Below the pieces are notes generated by a model. The model did not search any database. It was not told the DNA's origin and was given only the letters and a program-made list of their open reading frames with translations. This document shows, piece by piece, positions 35,823-45,610 of a stretch of DNA of 64,000 nucleotides. The translations under genes were made by a program, and so were the position numbers. Source of the stretch: CBDFGN01 sp965247065 (GTDB taxonomy: Bacteria > Bacteroidota > Bacteroidia > Cytophagales > Cyclobacteriaceae); contig CBDFGN010000006.1 in NCBI GenBank assembly GCA_965247065.1, positions 1,860,001-1,924,000 on the forward strand, written 5' to 3'. The first letter of the stretch is position 1, and the number at the start of each line of letters is the position of its first letter.

Positions 35823-37190
35823 TTAATTCGCAGTCGTGTCCAGGCCCATTTCAGCATCAGATTTGGTCAAATCTTTTTCCAGCTGCTCTAAAGAAACCCC
35901 TTTGGTCTCGGGCATCATGAAAAGGACGAATAACAGCTGGAGTACCATCATGCCGGCAAAGAAGCCGAAGATGGGGCCCCCACTGAATCTGCCAAGTAGA
36001 TAAGGCATGAACAAAGTGATCAAAGCGGCAAACATCCAGTGAGTGCTTGCGCCCAATGACTGTCCATTAGCCCGTACTTTATTAGGAAAGATCTCTGATA
36101 TATACACCCAGATAACAGCTCCTTGTCCGAAACTATGGGATGCTATGAAAACCAAAAGGTAAATGAGAACTCCAGGTCCGTCAAAATCCTCTAAAAAGAA
36201 AGCCCGTGATACAAGTACCAAAGAGACTATATAACCGATAGAACCCCATAGCATCAGTTTTACCCTACCTACCCGGTCAATCAGGACCAAGCCCACGATA
36301 GTAAACACCAGAATTGAAACACCAATGCCGGTGGTTGACAGCAGGGCACTTCCGGTCCCAAAGCCGGCAATTTCAAAGATCCGGGGAGCGTAATAGATGA
36401 CAAAGTTTATCCCAGACAGCTGATTAAAAAATGCAATCAGAAAAGCCAGCATAATGGCTCGATTATACCTTCCCGACAGGAAACCTGAATCCCCGGTTTT
36501 TGCCGCGGAATTCTTAATTGAATTCAACTCCTCTTCGACATCTGAATGTGGATTAAGACGGAGCAACAATTCCTTAGCTTTGGAGACATCTCCCTTTTTG
36601 AGTACCAGCCATCTCGGGCTGTTAGGAATTCCCAATACCATTAATGAATAGACCGCCGCCGGAATAGCCTCAACTCCTAACATCCAACGCCACGCACCCA
36701 TTTCTATTCCCCCCAAAAGATAATTGGAAACATAGGCAATGAGAATCCCAGTGACAATATTCAACTGGTACAAAATGACCAACCGACCTCGCTTGTGAGC
36801 CGGGGCAATTTCCGATATGTAGGTAGGCGCAGCTACCGAAGAAGCACCCACTCCCAATCCACCTATGAATCTAAAGAAAGAAAAAGAATAGGGATCCAGG
36901 GCAATGGCTGAACCTAAGGCCGAAACCAGATACAAAATGCCTATCCAAAACAGGGTCTTCTTTCTTCCCAGTATATCGCAGGGAATCCCTCCAAACATGG
37001 CCCCAATTACCGTACCCCAGAGGGCCATCGACATGATGAAAATCCCGTGAAATAGATCTCCATGCCCCCATAGTTTTTGAATGGGCTGATCGGCTCCTGA
37101 GATTACCGCTGTATCAAAACCGAATAAAAATCCGGCTACGGCTACCGTTATTGCCCAAATGACGACTTTATTCTTACTGCCAGATTTCAT
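35823..37190 (-). CDS. Sugar:proton symporter (SP family of MFS)
   Basis: 455 residues, 12 membrane helices. SP-family signatures are DILGRKKTLFWIG and IDRVGRVKLML (GRR/K loops), RFIGGLGVGASSVAAPTYISEIAP, and PETKGVSLEQLE after the last helix. It belongs to the XylE/GlcP type that imports a monosaccharide with a proton. Fructose released by the GH32 enzymes is a likely load, but specificity cannot be read directly. It is followed by an aldolase and an aldehyde dehydrogenase gene upstream on the same strand. Confidence 0.93.
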   Translation of the reverse strand: MKSGSKNKVVIWAITVAVAGFLFGFDTAVISGADQPIQKLWGHGDLFHGIFIMSMALWGTVIGAMFGGIPCDILGRKKTLFWIGILYLVSALGSAIALDPYSFSFFRFIGGLGVGASSVAAPTYISEIAPAHKRGRLVILYQLNIVTGILIAYVSNYLLGGIEMGAWRWMLGVEAIPAAVYSLMVLGIPNSPRWLVLKKGDVSKAKELLLRLNPHSDVEEELNSIKNSAAKTGDSGFLSGRYNRAIMLAFLIAFFNQLSGINFVIYYAPRIFEIAGFGTGSALLSTTGIGVSILVFTIVGLVLIDRVGRVKLMLWGSIGYIVSLVLVSRAFFLEDFDGPGVLIYLLVFIASHSFGQGAVIWVYISEIFPNKVRANGQSLGASTHWMFAALITLFMPYLLGRFSGGPIFGFFAGMMVLQLLFVLFMMPETKGVSLEQLEKDLTKSDAEMGLDTTAN

Positions 37191-37347
37191 AACCCAATTT
37201 GCTCAGTGTGGAAGCTGCAGGATCGCTTTTTTACTAATCCCCGAGGGCCTTGAGAGAGTTCGTTATCCAAGTGCGTCAATTTATAATGATTTTGGGGACT
37301 TAAGGGTGGAAAAACAGGTCATTTTGGGGTGAAAATAAGGATGATAA

Positions 37348-37486
37348 GCGCAAGTCTGAAGATGTGCGTTAGTCGAGCATGCGCTGGGTGGCTAAGCCAA
37401 GTCTGGACGATCGCGTTAGTTCGGGGATACGCTGGATGAGCCCAAGTCTGAGGCCTGCGCTAGTTCGGGGATGTGCTGGATGGCTA
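37348..37486 (+). repeat. Three imperfect tandem repeats of about 46 bases
   Basis: Three units each carry a CAAGTCTG core followed by a GCGYTAGT segment and a GCTGG element. They lie in the 300-base gap between the sugar porter gene and the aldolase gene, with no reading frame of note. They could form RNA structure in the transcript entering the sugar porter gene. No match to a known repeat family is claimed. Confidence 0.6.
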
Positions 37487-37492
37487 CTTACG

Positions 37493-38284
37493 CTAATACT
37501 CGAGTTCACCCACTTTCATGTCCTGGTGAACAATCTGGACCAACGCCTTGGTGGTTTTGATGGGATCCATACTTTGCCATACATTGCGACCCAGGGCTAC
37601 TCCAGCTGCGCCGCAGTCCATGGAATCACGGACCATCTGTAGGACCTCTTCCAAAGTATTCTTCTGTGGTCCGCCAGCAACTACCACAGGAGCGGGGCAG
37701 GCGTCTACCAGCTTTGTAAACGATTCGGTATCACCCGTATAGGAAGTTTTGACTATGTCGGCGCCCATTTCTGCACCGGCCCTGGCCGCCAGAAGATGGG
37801 CGTCAATCCCTCGTTCCGCTACCAGATCATCGGTGGGGTACATCATAGCTAATAACGGCACGCTCCATCGCGAGCATTGGTCGGCTACCAGGCGAAAATT
37901 ATCCAACATATGCCGCTCATGGGATGATCCTATCATGACCTGGACCGAAATGGCATCAGCAGCGTGTCTAACCGCGTATTCGACCGTGCTGATCAATGTC
38001 AGGTCGTTCTCCCCGGTTACGATGTTGCTCAGATTAAAAACCGCCCCGCACCGATTTAAGTATTGGGGATATAACCAGCGTGCCATTCCGGAATTGAAGA
38101 CGACTGCATTCGCCCCACCGGAAACCACCTTATCAACTGTGTCCGATGGATCTTCAATTCCCTTCATGGGTCCGAGAATGACCCCATGATCCAAGGGTAT
38201 CATTACCGTCTTGCCGGTCTCAGGATTTACAATGCGACTGTATCGAACCTGTTTCCCGACGTCAATAGTGGCGGCTACTTTCAT
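37493..38284 (-). CDS. Class I DeoC/FbaB-family aldolase
   Basis: 263 residues, a TIM barrel of the LsrF/FbaB/AroA' type. Strand motifs are MIPLDHGVILGP, NAVVFNSG, VPLLAMMYP, ADIVKTSYTGD (the Schiff-base Lys), VVVAGGPQKN and AGVALGRNVWQ (phosphate binding). It cleaves or forms a carbon bond in a sugar phosphate such as a fructose-1,6-bisphosphate or a 1,6-deoxy sugar. It lies next to an aldehyde dehydrogenase gene that could use its product. The substrate is not certain. Confidence 0.85.
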   Translation of the reverse strand: MKVAATIDVGKQVRYSRIVNPETGKTVMIPLDHGVILGPMKGIEDPSDTVDKVVSGGANAVVFNSGMARWLYPQYLNRCGAVFNLSNIVTGENDLTLISTVEYAVRHAADAISVQVMIGSSHERHMLDNFRLVADQCSRWSVPLLAMMYPTDDLVAERGIDAHLLAARAGAEMGADIVKTSYTGDTESFTKLVDACPAPVVVAGGPQKNTLEEVLQMVRDSMDCGAAGVALGRNVWQSMDPIKTTKALVQIVHQDMKVGELEY

Positions 38285-38427
38285 TGCTTAGGTAGAATTA
38301 GGATTGGCAACTAATTTACTCAATTAAGCTGAAAGTCCGCATTTCATGTTCGGCCTTGAAATTCGTTTATGCCCTTTGTAAGCCGTTTCGTGATTCATAC
38401 TGGCTAATTCTTAACCAGATCCCGAGG

Positions 38428-39927
38428 TCAAGACAGACTAAACCAAATCGTCTTGGTCTGCTGATACTGATCGAGTGCTTCTGTACCCTTGTCACGCGCC
38501 AAAGACCCTGATTGTTTATAACCCCCATAGGGTGTTTTCACATCGCCATCCGAATAAGCGTTTACGCCCACTGTACCACATGGTAAACCACGGGCCAGCT
38601 TAAAAGCCCTGTCCAAATCGTTGGTGAAGACCGTTGCCTGGAGCCCATAGCTGGTATCACGGGCAAGGACAAGTGCTTCTTCAGGTCCATCGACCGGCAT
38701 TATGCCCAGAACGGGTCCGAATATTTCTTCACGGGCAATAGTCATTTCGCCTTTCACATCATCAAAAATTGTAGGTTCGACAAAATTACCGGTCCGATTT
38801 GAATCGGGAAGCCCCCCAGCAACCAGTTTCGCCCCTTCCTTTACGCCCTTTTCTATATAGCCACAAACTCGCACTTGATGCTCTTTTGTTACCATTGCTC
38901 CAATATCCGTATCGGCCTTAAGCGGGTCGCCCACCTTTAGGGCCTTCGATTTGGCCAGAACCTTTTCCAAAAATTGGTCTTTGATCTTTCGGTCGACAAT
39001 CTGACGCATATTGGCAGAACAGTTTTGTCCTCCATTCCAGAAAGCTGAATTCACTGCATCGTCGATCAGTTTGTCATTGATATCGGCGTCGTCCAGAACA
39101 ATGAAGGGGCTTTTTCCGCCCATTTCAAGACCTATGCGCTTAAGATTGCTTTCACTTGAATACTTAAGGAACAACCCTCCTACTTCGGTAGAGCCAGTGA
39201 AAGACAGTACGTCAATATCCTTGTGCCTGCCAATGGCTTGTCCGGCGGTCTCGCCATATCCAGGCAAAACGTTCAGTACTCCATCAGGTAATCCCGCCTC
39301 GGCGCCAAGTTCAGCCAGCCTTAAGGCGGTCAGCGGGGTTTGCTCTGCAGGTTTGACAATTGCTGAACAGCCAACTGCCAATGCAGGAGCAAGTTTCCAA
39401 GCTGTAAGAAGTAATGGAAAATTCCAGGGCAATACTAAACCAACTACCCCGATGGGTTCTTTAACAATAAAGGCGGCAGCATCCTCGCCGGTTGGGACTG
39501 TTTTTCCGAACGTTTTATCAATCAATTCGGCATACCATTGGAAGTGATCAGGGACCTCTCCGCCAATTTCAGAAATGCAGTCGGTAATCGTTTTTCCACT
39601 GTCCAAGCTTTCAAGTACCGCCAGTTCCTCAGCATGCTCTCTGATCAGGTCGGCTAGTTTTAGAAGCACTCCCTTGCGAACCTCGGGTGCGCATCTTGAC
39701 CAATATCCGCCATTAAATGCTTGGCGAGCAGCGATTACGGCGGAATTTACATCCGCAACGTCACAATGGGCAACTTCAGCCAATACTTCATTTGTGGCCG
39801 GATTGATGGTATCAAAGACTCTACTATCATGAGCTTGAGTAAAGGTGCCATTGATGAAAGCTTTGGTTTGCGGCTTTATTTCATTGGCAATTTTGTGGTA
39901 GTCCGTTAGGTTGTGTTTATTCTTCAT
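38428..39927 (-). CDS. NAD(P)-dependent aldehyde dehydrogenase
   Basis: 499 residues. The ALDH fold is complete: PWNFPLLLTAWKLAPALA, FTGSTEVG (NAD loop), catalytic Glu in LEMGGKSPF, catalytic Cys in GGQNCSANMR, and KPxG-like PYGGYKQSG near the end. It oxidises an aldehyde to an acid, probably one from the neighbouring aldolase. It is the first of three minus-strand genes (ALDH, aldolase, porter), with gaps of 143 and 300 bases. Many relatives act on gamma-aminobutyraldehyde or betaine aldehyde. Confidence 0.95.
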   Translation of the reverse strand: MKNKHNLTDYHKIANEIKPQTKAFINGTFTQAHDSRVFDTINPATNEVLAEVAHCDVADVNSAVIAARQAFNGGYWSRCAPEVRKGVLLKLADLIREHAEELAVLESLDSGKTITDCISEIGGEVPDHFQWYAELIDKTFGKTVPTGEDAAAFIVKEPIGVVGLVLPWNFPLLLTAWKLAPALAVGCSAIVKPAEQTPLTALRLAELGAEAGLPDGVLNVLPGYGETAGQAIGRHKDIDVLSFTGSTEVGGLFLKYSSESNLKRIGLEMGGKSPFIVLDDADINDKLIDDAVNSAFWNGGQNCSANMRQIVDRKIKDQFLEKVLAKSKALKVGDPLKADTDIGAMVTKEHQVRVCGYIEKGVKEGAKLVAGGLPDSNRTGNFVEPTIFDDVKGEMTIAREEIFGPVLGIMPVDGPEEALVLARDTSYGLQATVFTNDLDRAFKLARGLPCGTVGVNAYSDGDVKTPYGGYKQSGSLARDKGTEALDQYQQTKTIWFSLS

Positions 39928-40290
39928 TTAGCAGTTCCTCATTTTTTACGGTTGACAGCAGATGGTTAGTGGTCCGTCAAAACCAAATAGAGTCGGCCTC
40001 AAACAGTCGAGCAACTACGACGGTCCAAATCCCGACTTTTAAACTTCGTCAGAATAGCAAATATTACCAAGGATTTACCACTTATCCACGATATCATAAA
40101 CTGTTTTCAACCAGTAAAAGTCGACTCCGCGAATCTAGAGGCAAATTGAGGCTCTGGTTGAATAATTGCATATGAGAAATCAACGGTTCCCTCGGGTGGC
40201 CCGGTGTTCCCTGATTAATAGTCTACTAAAGCATTCTATACCGCTGATTATTTATTATCTTTATCTAGGCAATCGAAGGAGGAAATGGCC
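39928..40290. other. Intergenic region without a recognisable gene
   Basis: About 360 bases between the divergent ALDH and plug-protein genes. It must contain both promoters. AGGAGG at 40277-40282 is the ribosome-binding site of the plug protein. I see no repeat or RNA gene. Confidence 0.5.
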
Positions 40291-40761
40291 ATGCGGATAA
40301 AAAGGAAATATCAAATTCAACCGTCGATCACTTTCTGGGGCATGTGTTTTAGCCTTATGTTCGCGGCGCAATGCACTACTTCCAATTATCCGTCGGCTTC
40401 CCAGCGGCCCCCCACCCAGAGAATCGATCAGGAATTTGCAAAAAACCTGGTTCTTCCCAATGAGGTGCACCCCACAACATATTCCTGGGAGGATTTACTT
40501 CGTCAAGTTCCGGGTGTCAGTGTTCAAGGCCAGGGAAACTTCTTGTCGGTAAGAATAAGGGGCGCGGCTTCTTTGAATCTCACAACCGAACCGCTATTTA
40601 TATTAAACGGGGTTCCGCTGGGCCACGAATTCTCATGTCTTGCCCGAGCCGCCACTCCCCAGGACGTGAAATCCATTTACATTGTGAAGGGCCCCGAGGC
40701 GGCGCTCTATGGCGCCAGAGGATCAAATGGGGTGGTGGTAGTAACGCTTACAGATCGTTAG
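40291..40761 (+). CDS. Stand-alone TonB-plug domain lipoprotein
   Basis: 156 residues from the ATG at 40291; GAAGGAGG at 40275-40282 is 8 bases upstream, whereas the ATG at 40285 is only 2 bases from it. A signal (FSLMFAAQC) ends in a lipobox Cys. The rest, about 60-155, is one TonB plug domain: WEDLLRQVPGVSVQG, LSVRIRGAAS, EPLFILNGVPL, IYIVKGPEAALYGARGSNGVVVV, with no barrel after it. Such plug-only proteins occur in Bacteroidota, but their role is unknown. It may bind a barrel partner, or bind TonB or a ligand at the membrane. Confidence 0.8.
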   Translation: MRIKRKYQIQPSITFWGMCFSLMFAAQCTTSNYPSASQRPPTQRIDQEFAKNLVLPNEVHPTTYSWEDLLRQVPGVSVQGQGNFLSVRIRGAASLNLTTEPLFILNGVPLGHEFSCLARAATPQDVKSIYIVKGPEAALYGARGSNGVVVVTLTDR

Positions 40762-41355
40762 AATAGTCAGTCGTCTAATCCGTTTCAGTAGTCATATCAT
40801 CCATTCTGTAGCCAAGATCTGCATAAGATCCAAAAAAAGAAAGCAATTCATTTTTGTTCGGAAGGGTATACCGTTGACCGCTATATGATGGCTCGATAAG
40901 CATTTGAATTCAACAATCGTTTCTGATCAGCGATCTGAAGACAGGCCGTAGGCTATACCCCGAATTAAACCCATCTTGATTTCACTAGCAAACCTCTTCT
41001 TCGATTCTATCATGGCCCCGGGTGTCCGAGGTTCTGGAACAATTTGTAGGGGAACATAAGAGCAGCCAGATCAATTAATCTTACCACCAAACCCTTTTCG
41101 TTTTAGAAGAAGTCCCGTTGAGTCATGAATTCTAGAGCCTGGCCCAGGGCTGCAAACCCCGGATACGATCCGAGTCCTAAAGGGACCGGATGCGACCCTA
41201 TACTGAGCCAGAGGGCTATCGTAGTGGAACTCCTTAAAGCCGAAGATCAACAACTTTCGTAAGCTGAAATCTGCGGTCGACTAAAGGATGGGTAAGACTA
41301 ATTTCCACAGCATTCCGACCCGCCTGTTTGCCTTAAGGGAGCAGTTTAGGTCTTC
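40762..41355. other. Intergenic region without a recognisable gene
   Basis: About 590 bases. Short frames on both strands show no domain, and no tRNA, terminator hairpin or repeat is evident. It may be decayed sequence. Confidence 0.5.
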
Positions 41356-43014
41356 CTATTCCCATATAGACGCCATTTCATATACTTCCAGATTATGGAT
41401 CTTTAATTGATATTCCGGTCTTCTCTTGAAAAACTCAAATCCGCTATCATTCTTGGGTTCTTGGCGGACAGCTATTGTGCTAAACAGACCCTCATCAGCA
41501 AATGTCTCTACTGAGCTAATGTCAACCAATATTTCCAAGCTCATGGTTAGATTTTCAATGTCGTCTCCTTCATAAAATACACCGTTCAGCAAATTAAAAT
41601 TCATATCATACTTAGCAATCGGATTTCCGTCTAAATGAAATGCAAACTCCGTTCCCTCTACAATTTCAATCTTCATTTTTATGTGGAAGAAATCGCCTTG
41701 CAATGACTTAAGGTTTGAATTTGCTTCATCTATGGTAAGATCGCTCCATTGATGACTCTTCTTGTGCAACTGCTCTATCTCTGAAATCGGTTCGCTGAAC
41801 ATCCTGACCCCATTACGGGTAGATCTTAGACTGAATTCGATCGGAAAAAGCATCACCTGGCTAAAAGGCATTCCCGGTTTGGTAATCTCCCGTCCCCATC
41901 CCAGTTGAATGCGCCGGCCGTCCGATTCCGGAACATTAGTGAAGGTCTGGGCCGCATATAGATTTCCCGAAGCATACCGGTGCTTTCCCGATTCAGCTTT
42001 GAAGCTTTTACCGTCAAAATCTCCAATCAGATAGGTACCTGAAGCTCCATATACGACCCATTTTCGGTTATTGTTATCCCCATCCACAGGTAACTCGAAT
42101 AGTTCGGGGCACTCATGCTGCCCTCCTATGTTACTTTGGTAGGTCCAATCCTTTAGATCAGCGGAATTGTAAATCGAATGACCTGTTTTTTCGTAGAGTA
42201 CCATGATCCACTTTTTGGTCTCATCATGCCAGAAAATTTTAGGATCCCGGGAACTGTTGGAATTCCATTTTTCCCGGCTGTCAAATAACGGATTCCCTTC
42301 ATATTTGGTCCATGTGCGGCCCGCATCATTGCTATACGCGATACATTGTACCTGTTTACTCCCTCTGGGCATACCAAAAGCGGTATAGGCAAGAATCATG
42401 GGTTTTTCCTCGCCCTCCTGAAATCCGGAGCTGTTATTGAAATCAATAGCACCCGACCCCGAAGCCATGATACCCATCTCATCGGGATGGAGGGCGGGCG
42501 GCAACTCCTCCCAATGGAGGAGATCTTGGCTCACAGCATGCCCCCAATGTTCGTTTGTGATTATGATCTCGTACGGATTATGCTGATAGAACATATGAAA
42601 CTCTCCGTTGTAATATACCAGTCCATTGGGATCGCTGAGATGACCCCGTTGGGTGGTGTAATGAAACTGGGGCCTGTATTTTTCTTTGTATAAGCTGTCC
42701 GCCCCGGCCATCTGATCAGATTGATATATAGCATCAAATCCGGAGGCCTTTTCCGGATAGGTAAGAGTGATGGTCTTTCCTTTAAATTGGGATACATCTG
42801 TGTATACCCAATAATCAGTCTGGTCCTTGCTCAAGCGCATCCACGACTGAGAGAAATAGTTGCCATCAACGTCGAAAGTCACCCATTGCCGATCCTGGGA
42901 CTGCTGGATCGGAATGTTTAAGTATTTTTTGGTGATGGCAAAGTCACGTTGGGCTTCCTGGGCCTGAGCCAGGAAAACCATAAATACTAGAATTAGTGAA
43001 GCTCCTGCTTTCAT
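41356..43014 (-). CDS. Canonical GH32 fructanase
   Basis: About 552 residues from the ATG at 43014 (the frame continues to 43053). A Sec signal ends near FLAQAQ. About 20-100 form the DUF4980-like domain (FAITKKYLNIPI) seen also in the enzyme at 11018. The propeller then follows. Catalytic residues are standard: Asp128 (SDPNG), Asp257 (RDPK), Glu301 (ECPE), and GH32C carries EILVDISSVETFADEG. It should release fructose from levan, inulin or sucrose. Not a lipoprotein, so it is probably periplasmic. Confidence 0.93.
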   Translation of the reverse strand: MKAGASLILVFMVFLAQAQEAQRDFAITKKYLNIPIQQSQDRQWVTFDVDGNYFSQSWMRLSKDQTDYWVYTDVSQFKGKTITLTYPEKASGFDAIYQSDQMAGADSLYKEKYRPQFHYTTQRGHLSDPNGLVYYNGEFHMFYQHNPYEIIITNEHWGHAVSQDLLHWEELPPALHPDEMGIMASGSGAIDFNNSSGFQEGEEKPMILAYTAFGMPRGSKQVQCIAYSNDAGRTWTKYEGNPLFDSREKWNSNSSRDPKIFWHDETKKWIMVLYEKTGHSIYNSADLKDWTYQSNIGGQHECPELFELPVDGDNNNRKWVVYGASGTYLIGDFDGKSFKAESGKHRYASGNLYAAQTFTNVPESDGRRIQLGWGREITKPGMPFSQVMLFPIEFSLRSTRNGVRMFSEPISEIEQLHKKSHQWSDLTIDEANSNLKSLQGDFFHIKMKIEIVEGTEFAFHLDGNPIAKYDMNFNLLNGVFYEGDDIENLTMSLEILVDISSVETFADEGLFSTIAVRQEPKNDSGFEFFKRRPEYQLKIHNLEVYEMASIWE

Positions 43015-43150
43015 GATACTGTGGTTAGGGATTTGCAAATCGGATCTGGCCAAGGTTTAGGATGGCAACTTTAATCATTTAATTTACTTTGGATTAGCGA
43101 CTTTCGAAAGCCTGAAGACCGTTAAGACCGAAGTGCTGACCTAATGAATG

Positions 43151-43407
43151 TCCTGCTATAGGGGGGGAAGGTTCTAAGCAAGGCGTAATAGTACCGCGTC
43201 TGGGGAGAGGCAGTACCGCGTCTGGAGACGCGCACCATGCCCGGGGGGATTCCTCAGAGTCCTTGGGAATCATTTTGGTCCAAGTTACGTGAAACGGGAA
43301 GAGACTCTGAGGAGGATACAAATGAAATCCAAAACTCGACCTTGAAGTGTATACTTTCAGATATTACTTAAGGGCAAAATTCAAAATAAATCCAAAGCAC
43401 GAAATCT
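43151..43407 (+). repeat. Dispersed non-coding repeat, copy A
   Basis: This stretch matches 54679-54964 over most of its length: a TCCTG(C/T)TATAGGGGG start, one or two GCGTCT/AGACGC hairpins, GAGGAGGATACAAATGAAATCC, then an AT-rich tail with AAAATTCAAAATAAATC. It lies just after the 3' end of the FG-GAP gene. The tail sequence also appears near 47600, 48110, 48390 (inverted) and 63490. Confidence 0.8.
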
Positions 43408-43415
43408 ACACCGTC

Positions 43416-45383
43416 CTAGTCCAACTTGACCATCTTCCCGTGAACCCGATCATTCTCAAAACTCGCGGTGTAGAAGTAAATACCCGCACCTAAAGAATTA
43501 CCATCGTTGTCTACACCAGTCCACATTAAATCGATTGAGCCCGACTCAAGGACTTGCTGGTTCAGCTTGTATAACTCTTTTCCTGTAATAGAATAAATCC
43601 TTAGATCAAGGCTGCCAGGTTTGATGAGTTTAAGATGGAGGGTTGTAGAACTCTTATATGGATTGGGATAATTGTATACCTCAAAATGGTGCTCCGCGAG
43701 ATCATCATCCATCCCAGTGACAATCGGATTATCGCCTTCCATCAGGCGCATGGTTTGATTCACCGGAACATTATAAACAGCTTCCACTTCGCCCCCGGGC
43801 CAGGTAATTTGAATCTTATCGATAACCTGGGCCGAGCCCAAACCAAAATGGACTGGCTTTAAACTCTGACTCAGGAATCCGGCCCCGTGATGCCAGCGAT
43901 AAAAGGATACGCCATTGAGCGTTACTTTAACCTCGGTCCCGATGGCATCCCGGTTGGAAGTAGTTCCTTCAAGCCATATCTTAATCCAATTAGCTGATTC
44001 GGGTTGACTTTCTTTGATAAGTTCGTTTCGGTAGAGAAATGAAGATTCCAGTATGTTGGCTACAACAAGATCCAGATCCCCGTCATCATCATAATCAAAA
44101 ACTTCAAGACCTCTGGATTTGGCCTCACCGTTAGTCCCTGACGCTACCGACCAATCAGAAAAACCTTCGGTACCCTCCATGAGCTGGTTTTTGAAGAAGA
44201 AATTGCTAACATCCTGCTGCTCAACCCCTTCAATGTAAGCCTTCTGCTCCACGCCATTTACTGCGTAAAGGTCTTCATCTCCGTCATGGTCGCAGTCGAA
44301 AAATTTGGTGCCCCAGCCCCATCCGGTGTCGGCCACACCCATTTCGGCGGCGTCATCCTGGAACCTGCGGGTACCCAGATTGGTGTAGAGAGGATTGGGA
44401 TGGTGGTTGAAAATATTGGTCAGATAAATATCGAATAGACCATCATTATTGTAGTCGCCTATGGTTACTCCCATGCCAGCCCCTTCATCATTCAAACGAT
44501 ACGCTTGGGACGCCTCGTTGAAACTAATGTCCACTTCCCGGTTTTCGAAGAATTGGTTCTCCTGGGTATCGTTAATGGTATAAAGATCCAAAAATCCTTC
44601 TTTGCCCACGTCGAGAGGCACACTGGCCCATGTGATACCAAAGCCGGCCAAACCGGATTGCTCGGTAATATCCACAAAGGAACCATCGCCCTGGTTCTGG
44701 AACATTGTGTTTGCTCCCTTCAAATTGCTGACATACAAATCCAGATCACCGTCAATATCAGGATCCCACCACAGTCCGCTCGAACTGTAACAGTCGTTGC
44801 AGCCCGCGACTCCTGCTTGTTCGGTGACATCGACGAAGGTACCGTCGCCCTGGTTGTGGTATAGTTGATCTTCCCGGCTGTTGGTCAGGAACAGATCGGG
44901 AAATCCGTCGTTGTCGTAATCCCCCCATGCAACTCCCATCTTTTCACCGGTGGTTGCCGGATCGCCAGTATTAACATATTGCTCATCAAAGCCGGCCTGG
45001 ATCGTAACATCGTCAAAGGTTCCGTCCCCATTGTTCTCGAAAAATCGATTCCACGTGATTTCATCCAAAGGATCAAATGAGGGGTGGGCGACCATGAAAA
45101 TATCCAGGTCGCCGTCTTGATCATAGTCAGCCACGGCTACACCATTGCCTCTTTGTAGGTGGTCAATCCCGGCCACATCCTCTGAGCGGTTGAAATCCTG
45201 GGCGGTGGTGGATTGGCATGTAATCGATGCTAACACCAGCAGTATGATTATTTTGGGAGCTCCGAAGCGCCGACTCAAGAATCCAAATATCCAGGCTGCC
45301 TCATAAAGCGCCTCAAAGGAGCTAAGACCTTCACAAAGGGGATTTAGTGTAGCTTCGGGCTTCTTTGTGTATCTCTGCGGCAT
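43416..45383 (-). CDS. FG-GAP/ASPIC-UnbV repeat protein with T9SS sorting domain
   Basis: Up to 655 residues. Ca-binding FG-GAP/VCBS repeats (DYDQDGDLDIF, DYDNDGFPDLF, DYNNDGLFDIY, DYDDDGDLDLV) form a propeller at about 75-460, followed by the ASPIC/UnbV domain (WHHGAGFLSQSLKPVHFGLG). About 570-655 are a T9SS sorting domain (YNYPNPYKSSTTLHLKL, GIYFYTASF). It is secreted or surface bound, with unknown ligand. The first about 43 residues look non-native; a start nearer the hydrophobic IIILLVLASITCQ segment is more likely. It is a tandem paralogue of the gene at 45611. Confidence 0.9.
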   Translation of the reverse strand: MPQRYTKKPEATLNPLCEGLSSFEALYEAAWIFGFLSRRFGAPKIIILLVLASITCQSTTAQDFNRSEDVAGIDHLQRGNGVAVADYDQDGDLDIFMVAHPSFDPLDEITWNRFFENNGDGTFDDVTIQAGFDEQYVNTGDPATTGEKMGVAWGDYDNDGFPDLFLTNSREDQLYHNQGDGTFVDVTEQAGVAGCNDCYSSSGLWWDPDIDGDLDLYVSNLKGANTMFQNQGDGSFVDITEQSGLAGFGITWASVPLDVGKEGFLDLYTINDTQENQFFENREVDISFNEASQAYRLNDEGAGMGVTIGDYNNDGLFDIYLTNIFNHHPNPLYTNLGTRRFQDDAAEMGVADTGWGWGTKFFDCDHDGDEDLYAVNGVEQKAYIEGVEQQDVSNFFFKNQLMEGTEGFSDWSVASGTNGEAKSRGLEVFDYDDDGDLDLVVANILESSFLYRNELIKESQPESANWIKIWLEGTTSNRDAIGTEVKVTLNGVSFYRWHHGAGFLSQSLKPVHFGLGSAQVIDKIQITWPGGEVEAVYNVPVNQTMRLMEGDNPIVTGMDDDLAEHHFEVYNYPNPYKSSTTLHLKLIKPGSLDLRIYSITGKELYKLNQQVLESGSIDLMWTGVDNDGNSLGAGIYFYTASFENDRVHGKMVKLD

Positions 45384-45610
45384 AATGGCTCAACAAACGG
45401 GCTTTCCTTCTTCAAATACATGGAACCGGGTCGGAGACGCGCACCTGGTGAACTATAAATTGTGAATAAATCTCAAATCCCAATATTCATAAGTGTGGTT
45501 TCCAAAAGAGGGAGTTCGGAATTTCTAGTTTAGAAATTATTTAGAATTTAACATTTAGGTTTTAAGGATTTCCTTGTCAGCTGCTGGTATTTAGTTTCCG
45601 ATCCTCTAGC

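Noticed and set aside
41071..41253. Minus-strand 60-codon frame as a gene
   Set aside because: No recognisable feature, no partner and isolated in a gap; considered a chance frame.
43180..43240. GCGTCT hairpins as a transcription terminator of the FG-GAP gene
   Set aside because: No T run follows the stems on the minus strand, and the same hairpins recur in copy B; better explained as part of a repeat.
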